Assembly (NCBI GenBank): GCA_023458555.1
Contig: JAEWYS010000002.1
Location: 62,001-126,000 of the forward strand
DNA: 64,000 nt
Source of the DNA: Bacteroidota bacterium
GTDB lineage: Bacteria; Bacteroidota; Bacteroidia; Cytophagales; Cytophagaceae
Reading direction: 5' to 3'
Part shown: positions 13,432 through 21,647 of the stretch, piece after piece
How the letters are laid out: every line of letters begins with the position of its first letter
Numbering within the stretch: position 1 is the stretch's first letter
Notes under the pieces: model-generated
The model's input: only the letters and a program-made list of their open reading frames with translations
What the model was told of the DNA's origin: nothing
Databases searched by the model: none
Program-made: the position numbers and the translations under genes

Positions 13432-13752
13432 TCACCTGCCTTTCTTTTTTATGAATAAATGAGCTTCTTCCTGAATTTCTTTTGCAGTTGATTTCCTGCC
13501 ATTTTTGAGGTGATCCAAAAGCTCTGTTCTGGAAAAGTATAACCTACTACCGTCCTTCATGTATGGGATTGTCTTTTTTGACACCTTCCCATATAAGGTA
13601 GGTTCCTTTATCTTTAGCAATTCTGCGGCCTCTGGAACAGCAAGAATATCATTGTCAACAGATCTTCCTTTTTTAACATGATCAAATATTTCCTGCATTA
13701 AAGATTCAAGATTAGACAGTCTGGCGTCTATAGCCGCGAATGGATTTTCCAT
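13432..13752 (-). CDS. Excisionase-like / MerR-type HTH protein
   Basis: 106 residues. An N-terminal coiled segment (RLSNLESLMQEIFDHV) is followed by the HTH_17/excisionase fold: ILAVPEAAELLKIKEPTLYG (helix-turn-helix, about residues 36-55), then IPYMKDGSRLYFSRTELLDHL (wing). It is DNA-binding. In tyrosine-recombinase phages this class serves as excisionase or early regulator. It is the first gene left of the tRNA-like elements. Confidence 0.78.
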   Translation of the reverse strand: MENPFAAIDARLSNLESLMQEIFDHVKKGRSVDNDILAVPEAAELLKIKEPTLYGKVSKKTIPYMKDGSRLYFSRTELLDHLKNGRKSTAKEIQEEAHLFIKKKGR

Positions 13753-13757
13753 TTTAC

Positions 13758-14129
13758 TTATACTTTTATGACAATTAATTCAGCCCCCGGATCTATATCC
13801 TGTATCAAAGCCTGAAACAGGCTCCATTTCAATTTCCATTCTCCGGTTGCAAATCCTTTTACTTCATGGTACTCGACCGATCCGTCATTATTGTACACTT
13901 TGAAATCACAGTAGTAATTAGCTATATGTTTTCCGTTTACATCAAGACTTATTTTAACCTGCCTTTCCCATCCTTGTATTTCACCGGCTTTTAATCGCCA
14001 GTCTAACTCTTCTGCGTACTGAGCTTCCTTTATGGAATCGTAAGCAATTCCCTTATAGATAGTAGTACGGTTATTGTACTTTCTTTTTGTCCGGGCCTGA
14101 GAAAGATATTTCTGAGAAAATGCCATCAT
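13758..14129 (-). CDS. DUF1064-family phage nuclease-like protein
   Basis: 123 residues. DSIKEAQYAEELDWRLKAGE (D31, E35) and the paired CDFKV (D75) and EVKGF (E89-x-K91) form a PD-(D/E)xK nuclease core, matching DUF1064. It probably cleaves structured or nicked DNA during replication or recombination. The gene overlaps the exonuclease gene by 4 bp (ATGA), which places it in the recombination operon. Two adjacent ATGs (14129 and 14126) are possible starts. Confidence 0.78.
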   Translation of the reverse strand: MMAFSQKYLSQARTKRKYNNRTTIYKGIAYDSIKEAQYAEELDWRLKAGEIQGWERQVKISLDVNGKHIANYYCDFKVYNNDGSVEYHEVKGFATGEWKLKWSLFQALIQDIDPGAELIVIKV

Positions 14130-14806
14130 GCCACAGATCTTATTAAGTCAACACCTTCTGCTAGCTCTGTTTCAGCAATAGATATTGCAGAATATATTTC
14201 TTTAAAAAATTCGGGGTCAGGATTAATTTCAAATGAATGGAAGTTCTTAAACTCTTCATGTATGTGTGGGTAATACGATGCAAAAACGCCCCTCATTTGA
14301 AAGAAATCAACATTAAGGTCCTTGGCTACAACTAGCATATTCATCTGAATTTGATAATAATACTGTTTCGACACTTTCTTTAGACCCTCAGATGTATTGA
14401 TAAGGCAATATTTAATATGATTTGCGGGATTTTCTGGACATTTGATTTCTCCTACTATATACTCATCATAGTGAACAGTGTCTGGCGATCCTCCTGAGAA
14501 TGTAGTCAGTGGGAAATATCTGGGATTATCTTTCCCGTGATATGTCATGCCTGGGTATTTTTTGCATAAAATATCAGATGCAATAGGCTCATTGCAATTG
14601 CCCCATTCTATTGCAGGGGAATCTACAGCTCTGATGGTTCCCGTTGTGATTTCTGCAATTTTTTCATTGACATAACCCATTGCCGTTGCCGATATCTTAT
14701 CTTCTTTTGACTTCGGTTTAGTAAGCAATTCATGTATCCTTGATGATGTAAATTTTCCAATTCTGGCAATTTCCCATTTCGATTCGGGTATGATTTGTCC
14801 AATCAT
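14126..14806 (-). CDS. YqaJ-type phage exonuclease (lambda Exo-like)
   Basis: 226 residues. Motifs of the YqaJ/lambda exonuclease family: RIGKFTSSRI (N-terminal), EWGN..EPIA (67-76), GGSPD (105-109), GEIKCP (119-124, catalytic E120 and K122 with D109), and YYYQIQMNM. It would degrade one strand of double-stranded DNA 5' to 3' to give single strands for the annealing protein encoded upstream. The ATG overlaps the upstream stop as TAATG. Confidence 0.88.
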   Translation of the reverse strand: MIGQIIPESKWEIARIGKFTSSRIHELLTKPKSKEDKISATAMGYVNEKIAEITTGTIRAVDSPAIEWGNCNEPIASDILCKKYPGMTYHGKDNPRYFPLTTFSGGSPDTVHYDEYIVGEIKCPENPANHIKYCLINTSEGLKKVSKQYYYQIQMNMLVVAKDLNVDFFQMRGVFASYYPHIHEEFKNFHSFEINPDPEFFKEIYSAISIAETELAEGVDLIRSVA

Positions 14807-15375
14807 TATTTTTTCAGTTTGGTTAATAGTTGAAATGTGTGAGCTTTTACAGCTTCTTTTTTTGCGGATAAGTTTGCAGATATATCAGATAGTTCTTCTG
14901 AGGTTTTCATTTCAAGAAGGATTTCCGGATGATATACTTTTGCAAAGAAGGCGGCCGACCGGTAATGTATCATAAGCTCAGTAATGGTATTCCATTTGGA
15001 ACCTGGCTGAGTGTGCCAGCCTTCTTCTTTCACCATTTTAATGGTAACAATAGGCCCAAACAGCAACTCTTCCGGATTATCTACTGGTATAGCGTATGCC
15101 CTACAGGTCATATCGTCTCCGGATCCGGAAATATCATACTTTAGCCCACCTATATAATTGCCAGACGCGTTAATACAGGCTATAATGAAGCTACTTGAGA
15201 ATGCAAGTTGACCGGTTGACAGATCGAGGTTTTTCATTACCATTATTGGTGGTATGTTTAACCTGTTGGCTATATCAACAGCCGCAGCGCAGTTGTTTAT
15301 ATTGTCCCGGTACTCTACCGGTACAAGCAGAGATCCGGCATAATATTCAGCCAGGTCTTTTATCTTATTATTCAT
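14806..15375 (-). CDS. RecT-like single-strand annealing protein
   Basis: 189 residues. The sequence follows the RecT-like pattern of small phage annealing proteins: VDIANRLNIPPIMVMKNL, then a glycine-bearing core (NASGNYIGGLKYDISGSGDD), WNTITELMIHYRSAAFFAKV and HPEILLEM near the end. It would coat and anneal single-stranded DNA. It is encoded between the coiled-coil protein and the exonuclease with overlaps on both sides, the usual gene order for such modules. Confidence 0.75.
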   Translation of the reverse strand: MNNKIKDLAEYYAGSLLVPVEYRDNINNCAAAVDIANRLNIPPIMVMKNLDLSTGQLAFSSSFIIACINASGNYIGGLKYDISGSGDDMTCRAYAIPVDNPEELLFGPIVTIKMVKEEGWHTQPGSKWNTITELMIHYRSAAFFAKVYHPEILLEMKTSEELSDISANLSAKKEAVKAHTFQLLTKLKK

Positions 15376-16346
15376 AGTTCTTCAGATCGTTGTCTTATGT
15401 GTGTAGCTATTTTTTGAAACAGTATCTGGACCTCAGATACTATTTTTTTACCTTCTTCAGTAGACATATCAGGAACCTGTTCCCGCATGAGGTCTATCCT
15501 TTCTGCGAGTACAGATAATTTTATTTTATCCGGCGCTAGACGTGCGGCTTTCTCCTGTTCTTCCTTTTGTATCTGTGCTTGTTTCTCTCTTTCCAAGCGC
15601 GCCTTTTCTTCTGATTCCAAGCGCGCCTTTTCTTCTTTTTCTTTCCTTAAAGATGCTTCAGCTTCTTCCCGGTCAAGCCGGGCAATCTCTTCCAGATCTG
15701 CCAACTTTTGCTTTTCTTCCAAGACCCTTTTTTCAGCCTCTTGTTTCAATCTAATGTTCTCAAGCCTTAACTTTTCTTTCTCTTCTTCCGCTTCCCTTTT
15801 AAGTCTTTCCCGTTCTTTTTCAGCTTCTTCTTCCTCTCTTTTCTTTCGTTCATATCGGGCTTTTGCTCCGAACGCGAACGCCTCAAAAACATCATCAGTC
15901 ATATCACAGATTATTGATTCTGTTATTGTAGAATCAAATTCAATTATCTGTTCAAGACGCTTCTGAGCTATGAGCTTTCTTTCTTCAGCTTTCTTTCTTT
16001 CGGCAAACTTTTCCTGATATTCCAGATGTTCTTCGATTGGCTTTACAAGCGCGACAAATTCCCGCTTAATCGCGTCCAATACTTGCCCTTTTCTAAGGGA
16101 TTCTTCTTTAAGTTCTTTATGCGTCTTTTCAAGCTCTACACGCTTTTTTTTAAGAAATATTCTTCCCTCCCGTGCCTGATCCATTAAGCTCACTTCTGAT
16201 ATGTCAGACACAACAATTTCACTTGCTTTTTTCTTCCAGTCTTCCAGCATTATAAAGTATGGGCTGAAAGCTTCTACTATTGCCGATCCTTCTGCGCCTA
16301 TGGGCTTTACAAGTGCCGGTAATAAACTTTCTTTAGATTCTTGCAT
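15372..16346 (-). CDS. DUF1351-like coiled-coil phage protein
   Basis: 324 residues. After about 90 residues of mixed sequence, residues 95-290 form a long, highly charged coiled coil (E, K, R, A rich). Proteins of the DUF1351 type regularly precede recT and exonuclease genes in phages, and their exact role is unknown. The coding DNA includes a tandem duplication (15591-15636) of eight residues (period EEKARLES/R). It overlaps both neighbours, by 4 and 14 bp. Confidence 0.65.
   Translation of the reverse strand: MQESKESLLPALVKPIGAEGSAIVEAFSPYFIMLEDWKKKASEIVVSDISEVSLMDQAREGRIFLKKKRVELEKTHKELKEESLRKGQVLDAIKREFVALVKPIEEHLEYQEKFAERKKAEERKLIAQKRLEQIIEFDSTITESIICDMTDDVFEAFAFGAKARYERKKREEEEAEKERERLKREAEEEKEKLRLENIRLKQEAEKRVLEEKQKLADLEEIARLDREEAEASLRKEKEEKARLESEEKARLEREKQAQIQKEEQEKAARLAPDKIKLSVLAERIDLMREQVPDMSTEEGKKIVSEVQILFQKIATHIRQRSEEL
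15591..15636 (-). repeat. In-frame tandem repeat (24-bp period)
   Basis: Two copies of a 22-bp identical unit (15591-15612, 15615-15636) add one extra heptad-like block to the coiled coil. Probably replication slippage. Confidence 0.8.
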
Positions 16347-16569
16347 TTTGCTTATTCTTATAGTTTGTAACTTTCTCTAATACATAATCATAATGCTCCT
16401 TATCAATAGGAACATATCCCTTGTCAATCAATTTTGAACTGGACATTGCAGCAAGTTCTGGTAAAGAGGTTTCCTTTATAGAAACGGCCGTATAATTTAT
16501 GACTGTACTGTCACCGTCAGGACTTACACTATAGTAACAGCCCTGACCCATGTTGATCAGATATTTCAT
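16333..16569 (-). CDS. Unknown small phage protein (78 aa)
   Basis: 78 residues starting MKYLINMGQGCYYSVSPDGD. Overlaps the coiled-coil gene by 14 bp and lies 6 nt after the next upstream gene, so it is an operon member. No domain recognised. Confidence 0.5.
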   Translation of the reverse strand: MKYLINMGQGCYYSVSPDGDSTVINYTAVSIKETSLPELAAMSSSKLIDKGYVPIDKEHYDYVLEKVTNYKNKQNARI

Positions 16570-16575
16570 ATTTTT

Positions 16576-16956
16576 TTAAGAGAAAAATTCGTTGAAGAAA
16601 GCCTGAACCTCAGACTTTGAAGTATTCATGTAAAAATCATTGAACATTAGCACATCCTCATAATATCCATCTGCCTCATGTGCCAGTCCCATATATTCAT
16701 ATTCCACCCACTGGCGTTTAGATTTAACCAGATCATTTTTCTCAGCCCAAGTCCCGAAATCATCCAGAAACATTTCTGTTTCATAAATAGCAGGTGATAC
16801 GTCCGGATATGAGTAGTCAATCAGTAGCTTCTGCTGCTCCATATCAATCCAGAAGTTCAAAACCTTTGCCCGTGACTTCACGCGCTTGTGACGCTTCCGG
16901 ACGCGGGAATACTCAATAAAGTATTTTGCTTTTTGCATTATTGATTTAGATGCCAT
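16576..16956 (-). CDS. Unknown basic phage protein (126 aa), first gene of recombination operon
   Basis: 126 residues with a very basic N-terminal third (EYSRVRKRHKRVKSRAKV) and an aromatic, acidic C-terminal half (YYEDVLMFNDFYMNTS). The charge split suggests nucleic-acid contact, but no family is recognised. A TAAATTTG -7 box and repressor-type operators lie directly upstream (16965-17018), so this gene heads a separately controlled transcript running through the recombination and replication genes. Confidence 0.5.
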   Translation of the reverse strand: MASKSIMQKAKYFIEYSRVRKRHKRVKSRAKVLNFWIDMEQQKLLIDYSYPDVSPAIYETEMFLDDFGTWAEKNDLVKSKRQWVEYEYMGLAHEADGYYEDVLMFNDFYMNTSKSEVQAFFNEFFS

Positions 16957-16964
16957 ACCTTAAT

Positions 16965-17018
16965 TTTGTATCGATACAAATTTAATCTCTTTTGTGATTT
17001 ATTTATCTCTTTTGAGAT
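16965..17018 (-). promoter_or_regulatory. Early promoter with three operator palindromes
   Basis: From left to right: TTTGTATCGATACAAA (16965-16980, perfect), ATCTCTTTTGTGAT (16985-16998, one mismatch) and ATCTCTTTTGAGAT (17005-17018). Centres are 19 and 20 bp apart. On the minus strand TAAATTTG (plus 16977-16984) is an exact -7 box between the first two sites. The same set recurs beside the repressor gene (19773-19831). Confidence 0.65.
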
Positions 17019-17024
17019 ATTTTT

Positions 17025-19547
17025 TTACAAATTTTTTTCGCTAACTGTATCAAACAGAGTTGGCACAGACTTCATATACTCAGCTTCCTGACAATATTTT
17101 ATACCGTCACGCCAGTACATCTCATTCAACTCAATACCTATTCCAACCCTATTCAGATGGATACATCTGAACGGAACCGTCATAATACCTCCGAAAGGAT
17201 CTAATATTGCTTCATTTTCGTTGGTATACCGGACAATTGCCCTATCAACAATATCGAACTGTAGTGGACACACATGCTTTTCACGCTTCTTTAATACCTG
17301 CGCAGCATTAAGCGTACGCATCCTGACAACATCATCCCAAACCCATTCATTTTCTGTCCGGGGCGGAGCAGCCATGAACCTTGATGGTAGTTTGCCCATG
17401 CTGTCAAGCTCTTCACACAAATGAACATGTGCGTTATAGTCATACACATTATTTTTGTCAAAGGCTTCCCAATTTTTTCCCACCTGAGAAAGATCCATCT
17501 TCTTCAGTTCTTCGGGATTTAACAACCTGTTCCCGGAAGATTTCCAATAGGCATGAGCATCAAGCTGCCATCTGGCCCGTGTGTAGTTTTCTTTAGTTTT
17601 AACAACAGGCGTATCAGCATATGCATTACTTTTTTCGGTAGGCGCTTTTCGGAAAATCAACAGGTATTCAGGTGAACCACTTCCCATTTTAGTTCCGTCT
17701 TTGCATTGCTCAGACCATCCAAGCCGGTAAGTCTGGTTATTTTCCATTACCACATCTGTAGTAATGAAATGCTTTCCGAGTAGATGGAATTCATACTTTT
17801 CAAAATGGGCAACTGTTTGCCCGGAGAAATCAATCAAGCTGGTAAATCCCTGTCCGTTTTGATATGAAAAACGAATTCTGTCTTTGACATGAATTGCGGC
17901 AACTCTTCCGGGTTTAAGTATTCTGTAGATCTGTTCTGTCAGAAAACCAAGCTGTTCAAAAAACTCTTCATTGCCGTCATTATGTCCCATATCGTGGTAT
18001 GATTCGCAGTACTCATATTGGTCACTAAACGGGATAGATGTCATGATCATGTCAATGGAGTTATCCTGCATACTCATTGTTTCCAGCACGCTATCATTGT
18101 GGATAGCTTTCCAAGCTTTACCCTCAGCAACTTTACGATCAACCCCCATAGATCTTTTAATGGCATCAATCATAGCTGATTCAGAAAGTCCATGATCCCG
18201 GATAATTTCCGACATTTTTGAGACCATTTCGTTATGATCCCGCCATTTGCGAAGCAAGGTTTTAAGTATCTCGTCTTCCGCATCAGAGTATATTATCTCA
18301 ATCTGGACTTGCTTAGTCTGTCCATACCTTAGAATTCTGTGAATGGATTGTATAAAGTCCTTAAATCGGTAGTCAATACCAGCATAAATAGCGCGATGGC
18401 AGTGACTTTGAAAGTTACATCCAGATCCTGCAATCTCTGGCTTTGTTGACAAATACGGGATCAATCCGTTCTTAAAATCAATCAGAGTTTTTTCCCTGTC
18501 TTCCCACTTCTGGGACCCGAATACTGATTTTACAGCTGGTAATAGTCGCTCTATTTCCTTCCGCTCGTCTTCCAGATGATGCCAGATGATGAAATGATCA
18601 TCCGGATTCTGATTCACTATACTTACCACCTTTTTTAGGCGCGCAGACATACTGTCCCGTTTCTCCTTTGCCGCCGCCGGAAGACTTTTTGACGGATCGG
18701 AGAACATCTTAATGTTACCATCTCGATCATAAATTATCCCCCTGTCTGTTACAGAGACTTTATGATAATTTACAATCAATTCCGGCAGATCATACCCATC
18801 ATCTGAATAATCAGGATTAAGATCAGACGGCTTTTGAATAATAATCATCCAGGATCGAACCCACATCCAGAATTCCCAGACTTTGTGCTCATACAAAGTC
18901 AGATCACCTGCAGTCGTAGAGTTACGCTGGAAGAACCTTGTAAGCATCTGTGACCGGTCGGCAACTCCAAGAAACTGAGCATAATTAAGTAACTCAGTAT
19001 AATCGTTTGGCGCTGGCGTTGCTGTAGCAATAAACCGGTATGGAACCGATTGAAAACTATTGAGAATATAGTTTGTCGTTTCTGTGTCCAGGTTGCGAAT
19101 TATGTCACCTTCATCAAATGACACTCCGGCAAAGAACTCAGGCTCAAACTCCCCGGCTCGTATTCTTTCGTAGTTTGAAAGATAGATATAAGGTTTACCT
19201 TCATTATCAATACTGTGCGCCTGAACATCATCCATTGAGGTAACATATGCAACAGATACATTGATCAATCCTGCATCCTCATAAAATTCCTGAACTACTC
19301 CCAATGGAAGTCCTATTAAAAAAGGCTTTCCCGTATGCAATATGACTTGCCGGGCAATTTCAAGCTGCATGAGGGTTTTGCCAAGTCCGAAACTAGCCCC
19401 TATCCCTCTACATCCCCCTTCAAGACACCATGAGACAATATCTCTCTGATGTGGTTTTAAGACCTCTTGAATATTATCTGCCTTAAAACCTGTTTTAGGT
19501 GTTTGAATGATTTTTCTATTTAAAAAATCAAAATATTGCTTTGTCAT
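17025..19547 (-). CDS. SNF2-like helicase / N4-N6 DNA methyltransferase fusion
   Basis: 840 residues. The N-terminal half is a superfamily 2 helicase: FGLGKT (53-58), DEGD (145-148), TATPAP (175-180), HRILRYGQ (403-410). The C-terminal half is an amino-methyltransferase: motif IV TSIPF (503-507, in place of the usual TSPPY) and motif I DPFGG (783-787) in permuted beta-class order. Such fusions occur in phages; methylation of phage DNA coupled to translocation is likely. It overlaps the upstream 72-residue gene by ATGA. Confidence 0.88.
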   Translation of the reverse strand: MTKQYFDFLNRKIIQTPKTGFKADNIQEVLKPHQRDIVSWCLEGGCRGIGASFGLGKTLMQLEIARQVILHTGKPFLIGLPLGVVQEFYEDAGLINVSVAYVTSMDDVQAHSIDNEGKPYIYLSNYERIRAGEFEPEFFAGVSFDEGDIIRNLDTETTNYILNSFQSVPYRFIATATPAPNDYTELLNYAQFLGVADRSQMLTRFFQRNSTTAGDLTLYEHKVWEFWMWVRSWMIIIQKPSDLNPDYSDDGYDLPELIVNYHKVSVTDRGIIYDRDGNIKMFSDPSKSLPAAAKEKRDSMSARLKKVVSIVNQNPDDHFIIWHHLEDERKEIERLLPAVKSVFGSQKWEDREKTLIDFKNGLIPYLSTKPEIAGSGCNFQSHCHRAIYAGIDYRFKDFIQSIHRILRYGQTKQVQIEIIYSDAEDEILKTLLRKWRDHNEMVSKMSEIIRDHGLSESAMIDAIKRSMGVDRKVAEGKAWKAIHNDSVLETMSMQDNSIDMIMTSIPFSDQYEYCESYHDMGHNDGNEEFFEQLGFLTEQIYRILKPGRVAAIHVKDRIRFSYQNGQGFTSLIDFSGQTVAHFEKYEFHLLGKHFITTDVVMENNQTYRLGWSEQCKDGTKMGSGSPEYLLIFRKAPTEKSNAYADTPVVKTKENYTRARWQLDAHAYWKSSGNRLLNPEELKKMDLSQVGKNWEAFDKNNVYDYNAHVHLCEELDSMGKLPSRFMAAPPRTENEWVWDDVVRMRTLNAAQVLKKREKHVCPLQFDIVDRAIVRYTNENEAILDPFGGIMTVPFRCIHLNRVGIGIELNEMYWRDGIKYCQEAEYMKSVPTLFDTVSEKNL

Positions 19548-19762
19548 TTGCTTTTATCAGAATGTAACAGTTCCAATTTTTCAGTTATATCTTCATCCGC
19601 AATCCGTAGAGATATACAGTTACGGTACTTTATATACCCAGCTCTATTGTCATATTCAGGAAACTTGTACATGAATACTGCAGTATGATTCTTAGGCAAT
19701 GGCTTCAGGTCCAAAATTCTTTTTTTAAGCAAGTCAACCTTTGACAAGTTTTCTACGTTCAT
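19544..19762 (-). CDS. Small phage early protein (72 aa)
   Basis: The open frame reaches 20017, but that would cross the repressor promoter and coding region. The ATG at 19762 (MNVENLSKVDLLKKRI) is the sensible start. The protein has FPEYDNRAGYIKYRNCISLR and is basic and acidic in alternation. It is the first gene of the leftward early operon, divergent from the repressor, with operators between them. Function unknown; a Cro-like role is not supported, as no HTH is visible. Confidence 0.55.
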   Translation of the reverse strand: MNVENLSKVDLLKKRILDLKPLPKNHTAVFMYKFPEYDNRAGYIKYRNCISLRIADEDITEKLELLHSDKSK

Positions 19763-19772
19763 TATATTGTCT

Positions 19773-19831
19773 TTTGTATCGATACGCAAATTAATGTATC
19801 TCTTTTGAGATTTAAAAAGATTTTTCGAGAT
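19773..19831. promoter_or_regulatory. Divergent operator region of the phage repressor
   Basis: Contains GTATCGATAC (19776-19785) in a longer near-palindrome, ATCTCTTTTGAGAT (19798-19811) and a half-site GAGAT (19827-19831). The last two are 20 bp apart, two helical turns. TTAATTTG on the minus strand (plus 19787-19794) is a 7/8 -7 box for the leftward gene. Order and orientation match 16965-17018. Confidence 0.65.
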
Positions 19832-19838
19832 TTTTTTT

Positions 19839-20606
19839 ATGATTGAATTTAAGGACAGATTAGCACAGGTTATAAATAACGAATGCAATGGCTCCCAGAA
19901 AGAGTTTATTGAAAGAACTGGAATAACACAAAGCGGAGTAAGCGAATATCTATCGGGGAAAAAGAAAAACCCTCGAAGAGAGTTTTTTATAAAGATCCAA
20001 AAAGCATTCCCAAACATTAGCCAATCATGGCTTTTATCAGGAGAAGATCCAATGTATCAAACAGATAATAAGAGGGGGAAAACCGATCAAAAAAAGTACT
20101 ATTCTTCAAATGAATATACTCATACATTGGTTTATTGCCCTATATCGGCTAGTGCCGGGTACATGGATCTGGTTGGCAACTACACAGAAAACCTTCCAAG
20201 TCTTATATTTACAAAAGAATTTGAAGATTGTGATACGGCATTTGATGTTGCCGGTGATAGCATGTCACCTTCGTTTAAAAGTGGCGATATTGTTGCAGGA
20301 AAGCGCTTATACAACTTTGAATATGCAAGACCAGGTGAGGCATATGTACTTGACTATGGAGATGGATTTGTTATTAAGCGAGTATATCATTCTGAAAACC
20401 CAGATTATTTAAGACTTGTTTCAACAAACGAAACATACACACCATATGAAATATTAAAAAACGACATAAGGGGAATGTGGCTAATCAGAGGTGTTCTGAG
20501 TACAAATATAAGATTGGATAACTCTAATGATAGTCTACTAAAGCTAATACATACACAATTATTACAAACACAATCACAATTGAATAAACTACTAGGAAAT
20601 CAATGA
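19839..20606 (+). CDS. Phage repressor, XRE HTH plus S24 peptidase (CI/LexA-like)
   Basis: 255 residues. The N-terminal HTH (about 5-62) includes SQKEFIERTGITQSGVSEYL. The C-terminal S24 peptidase has a scissile Ala106-Gly107 in SASAGYMD, the nucleophile Ser141 in AGDSMSPS and Lys180 in GFVIKRV. RecA-stimulated self-cleavage should lift repression after DNA damage. It faces the leftward early operon across shared operators. The start at 19839 is the only ATG that preserves the HTH. A lipoprotein gene follows with 4 bp overlap. Confidence 0.92.
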   Translation: MIEFKDRLAQVINNECNGSQKEFIERTGITQSGVSEYLSGKKKNPRREFFIKIQKAFPNISQSWLLSGEDPMYQTDNKRGKTDQKKYYSSNEYTHTLVYCPISASAGYMDLVGNYTENLPSLIFTKEFEDCDTAFDVAGDSMSPSFKSGDIVAGKRLYNFEYARPGEAYVLDYGDGFVIKRVYHSENPDYLRLVSTNETYTPYEILKNDIRGMWLIRGVLSTNIRLDNSNDSLLKLIHTQLLQTQSQLNKLLGNQ

Positions 20607-21237
20607 AAATACTACACTATACAACCAGTGCATTAGCTGCTTTCTCTTTTCAATCATGTAGCAATAATAATATACCAGACGATGTTAAGTACACCATATA
20701 CGATAAAGAGTTGAACAAAACATTCTCTTCCGCAAAAATATTTGTTGAGCTTAATAAAGACATAGATAAGGACGTGCTCAAATCAATCGCAGAAAACATT
20801 GCACATGACTACAGTCAGTACAATAGGAAATACATATTCTATCATTTAACCGGAATGGACAAAAATGATGTAAGTTGGGCAATCACCCATTACACTCCTG
20901 ATCTGGAATAAAAATATTGGGTGTGTCAAGCAAAGAAAAATCAATTATGAGGGATTCCGCAGTTGCAGAAGGTGAGATATTAGGCCGCTGGGAAGACATC
21001 CGCCCATACGCGGAAGCAATCTATATGATATACAAAAACACTTCCGGAGAACTTCTTTTAAAGAAGGTACTTCCAGATGGCGAATCATACGATATGAAAA
21101 TATCAACTAGCGACAACATAAAATTCATTCACTTGGATAAAGACCTATCTTCTGAATACATGAAGATAGAACCGAATGGGGGCCTTGGGATGTATAATAG
21201 TGAGAATGTAAAGTTCGTAGAACTGGCGTCAATTTAA
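20603..21237 (+). pseudogene. Lipoprotein-like lysogenic gene, frameshifted
   Basis: The first frame (20603-20911) starts with a short signal peptide and lipobox FQSC (Cys19) and ends ITHYTPDLE then TAA. The sequence resumes in the -1 frame as IKILGVSSKEKSIMRDSAVA and continues to 21237. Read across the shift it matches a known pattern of small lipoproteins (WAxTHxxPDLExKILG ... GxWxDxRPY), about 208 residues in all. One missing base near 20907 before an A-rich run would explain it. It is expressed, if at all, from the repressor transcript in the lysogen. Confidence 0.6.
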
Positions 21238-21256
21238 GGCGCCTTTTTTATTTGCC

Positions 21257-21278
21257 TTTTTGTGCAATTTTTGTGCAA
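21257..21278 (+). repeat. Tandem 11-bp repeat at prophage end
   Basis: TTTTTGTGCAA occurs twice in a row between the prophage lipoprotein gene and the tRNA-Asn gene. It could be recombinase arm-site DNA at the attachment end. No integrase gene is nearby to confirm this. Confidence 0.4.
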
Positions 21279-21284
21279 ATAAAA

Positions 21285-21316
21285 AAAGCTTTGCATTTTT
21301 CACAACGCAAAGCTTT
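21285..21316. terminator. Bidirectional terminator-like hairpin
   Basis: Arms AAAGCTTTGC (21285-21294) and GCAAAGCTTT (21307-21316), perfect 10 bp, 12-nt loop, flanked by an A-run on the left and a short T-rich stretch on the right. It separates prophage transcription from the tRNA gene. Confidence 0.65.
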
Positions 21317-21326
21317 GATTTTCATG

Positions 21327-21400
21327 CTCCCCCTCTTGGGCTCGAACCAAGGACCCCATGATTAACAGTCATGTGCTCTAACCGACTGAGCTAAGGAGGA
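21327..21400 (-). tRNA. tRNA-Asn (anticodon GTT)
   Basis: A 74-nt canonical cloverleaf on the minus strand. Acceptor TCCTCCT/AGGGGGA with G discriminator, D-loop AGTCGGTTAGA, anticodon loop CTGTTAA (GTT), T-arm TTGG-GTTCGAGC-CCAA type. CCA is not encoded. Its 3' end faces the prophage, the usual arrangement when a phage integrates into the 3' end of a tRNA gene. Confidence 0.95.
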
Positions 21401-21521
21401 GTATTTCCCGTTTGGGATTGCAATATTAGAAGTAATTTTCATTCTATGCAAGCCCCTTTTGTTATTTTTTTTGACAAAACAATCAATAATCTGCAAATCA
21501 ACATATATTGATTAAAAAAAG

Positions 21522-21548
21522 ATCCTGAGGGATAATTTCACTCAGGAT
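21522..21548. other. Inverted repeat upstream of htrA
   Basis: ATCCTGAG (21522-21529) and CTCAGGAT (21541-21548), perfect 8 bp with an 11-nt spacer; an A-run precedes and TTTTGG follows. It may be a terminator or a structured leader. The remaining bases of 21401-21647 show no gene. Confidence 0.4.
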
Positions 21549-21647
21549 TTTGGCACAAAATTTTCTATAACACCTGACTAAAGAACCATTATTACCTAAA
21601 AACTTGTTAAACTCATTGTTCAAACATTTAAAACCTGAACGAGAAAT

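Noticed and set aside
15487..15966. Ser/Phe-rich 159-codon frame antisense to the coiled-coil protein
   Set aside because: Produced by the repetitive Glu/Lys codons of the sense gene.
21257..21278. GTGCAA half-sites near the tRNA as further operators of the XRE protein
   Set aside because: They are tandem direct repeats, not palindromes, and not near a -7 box.
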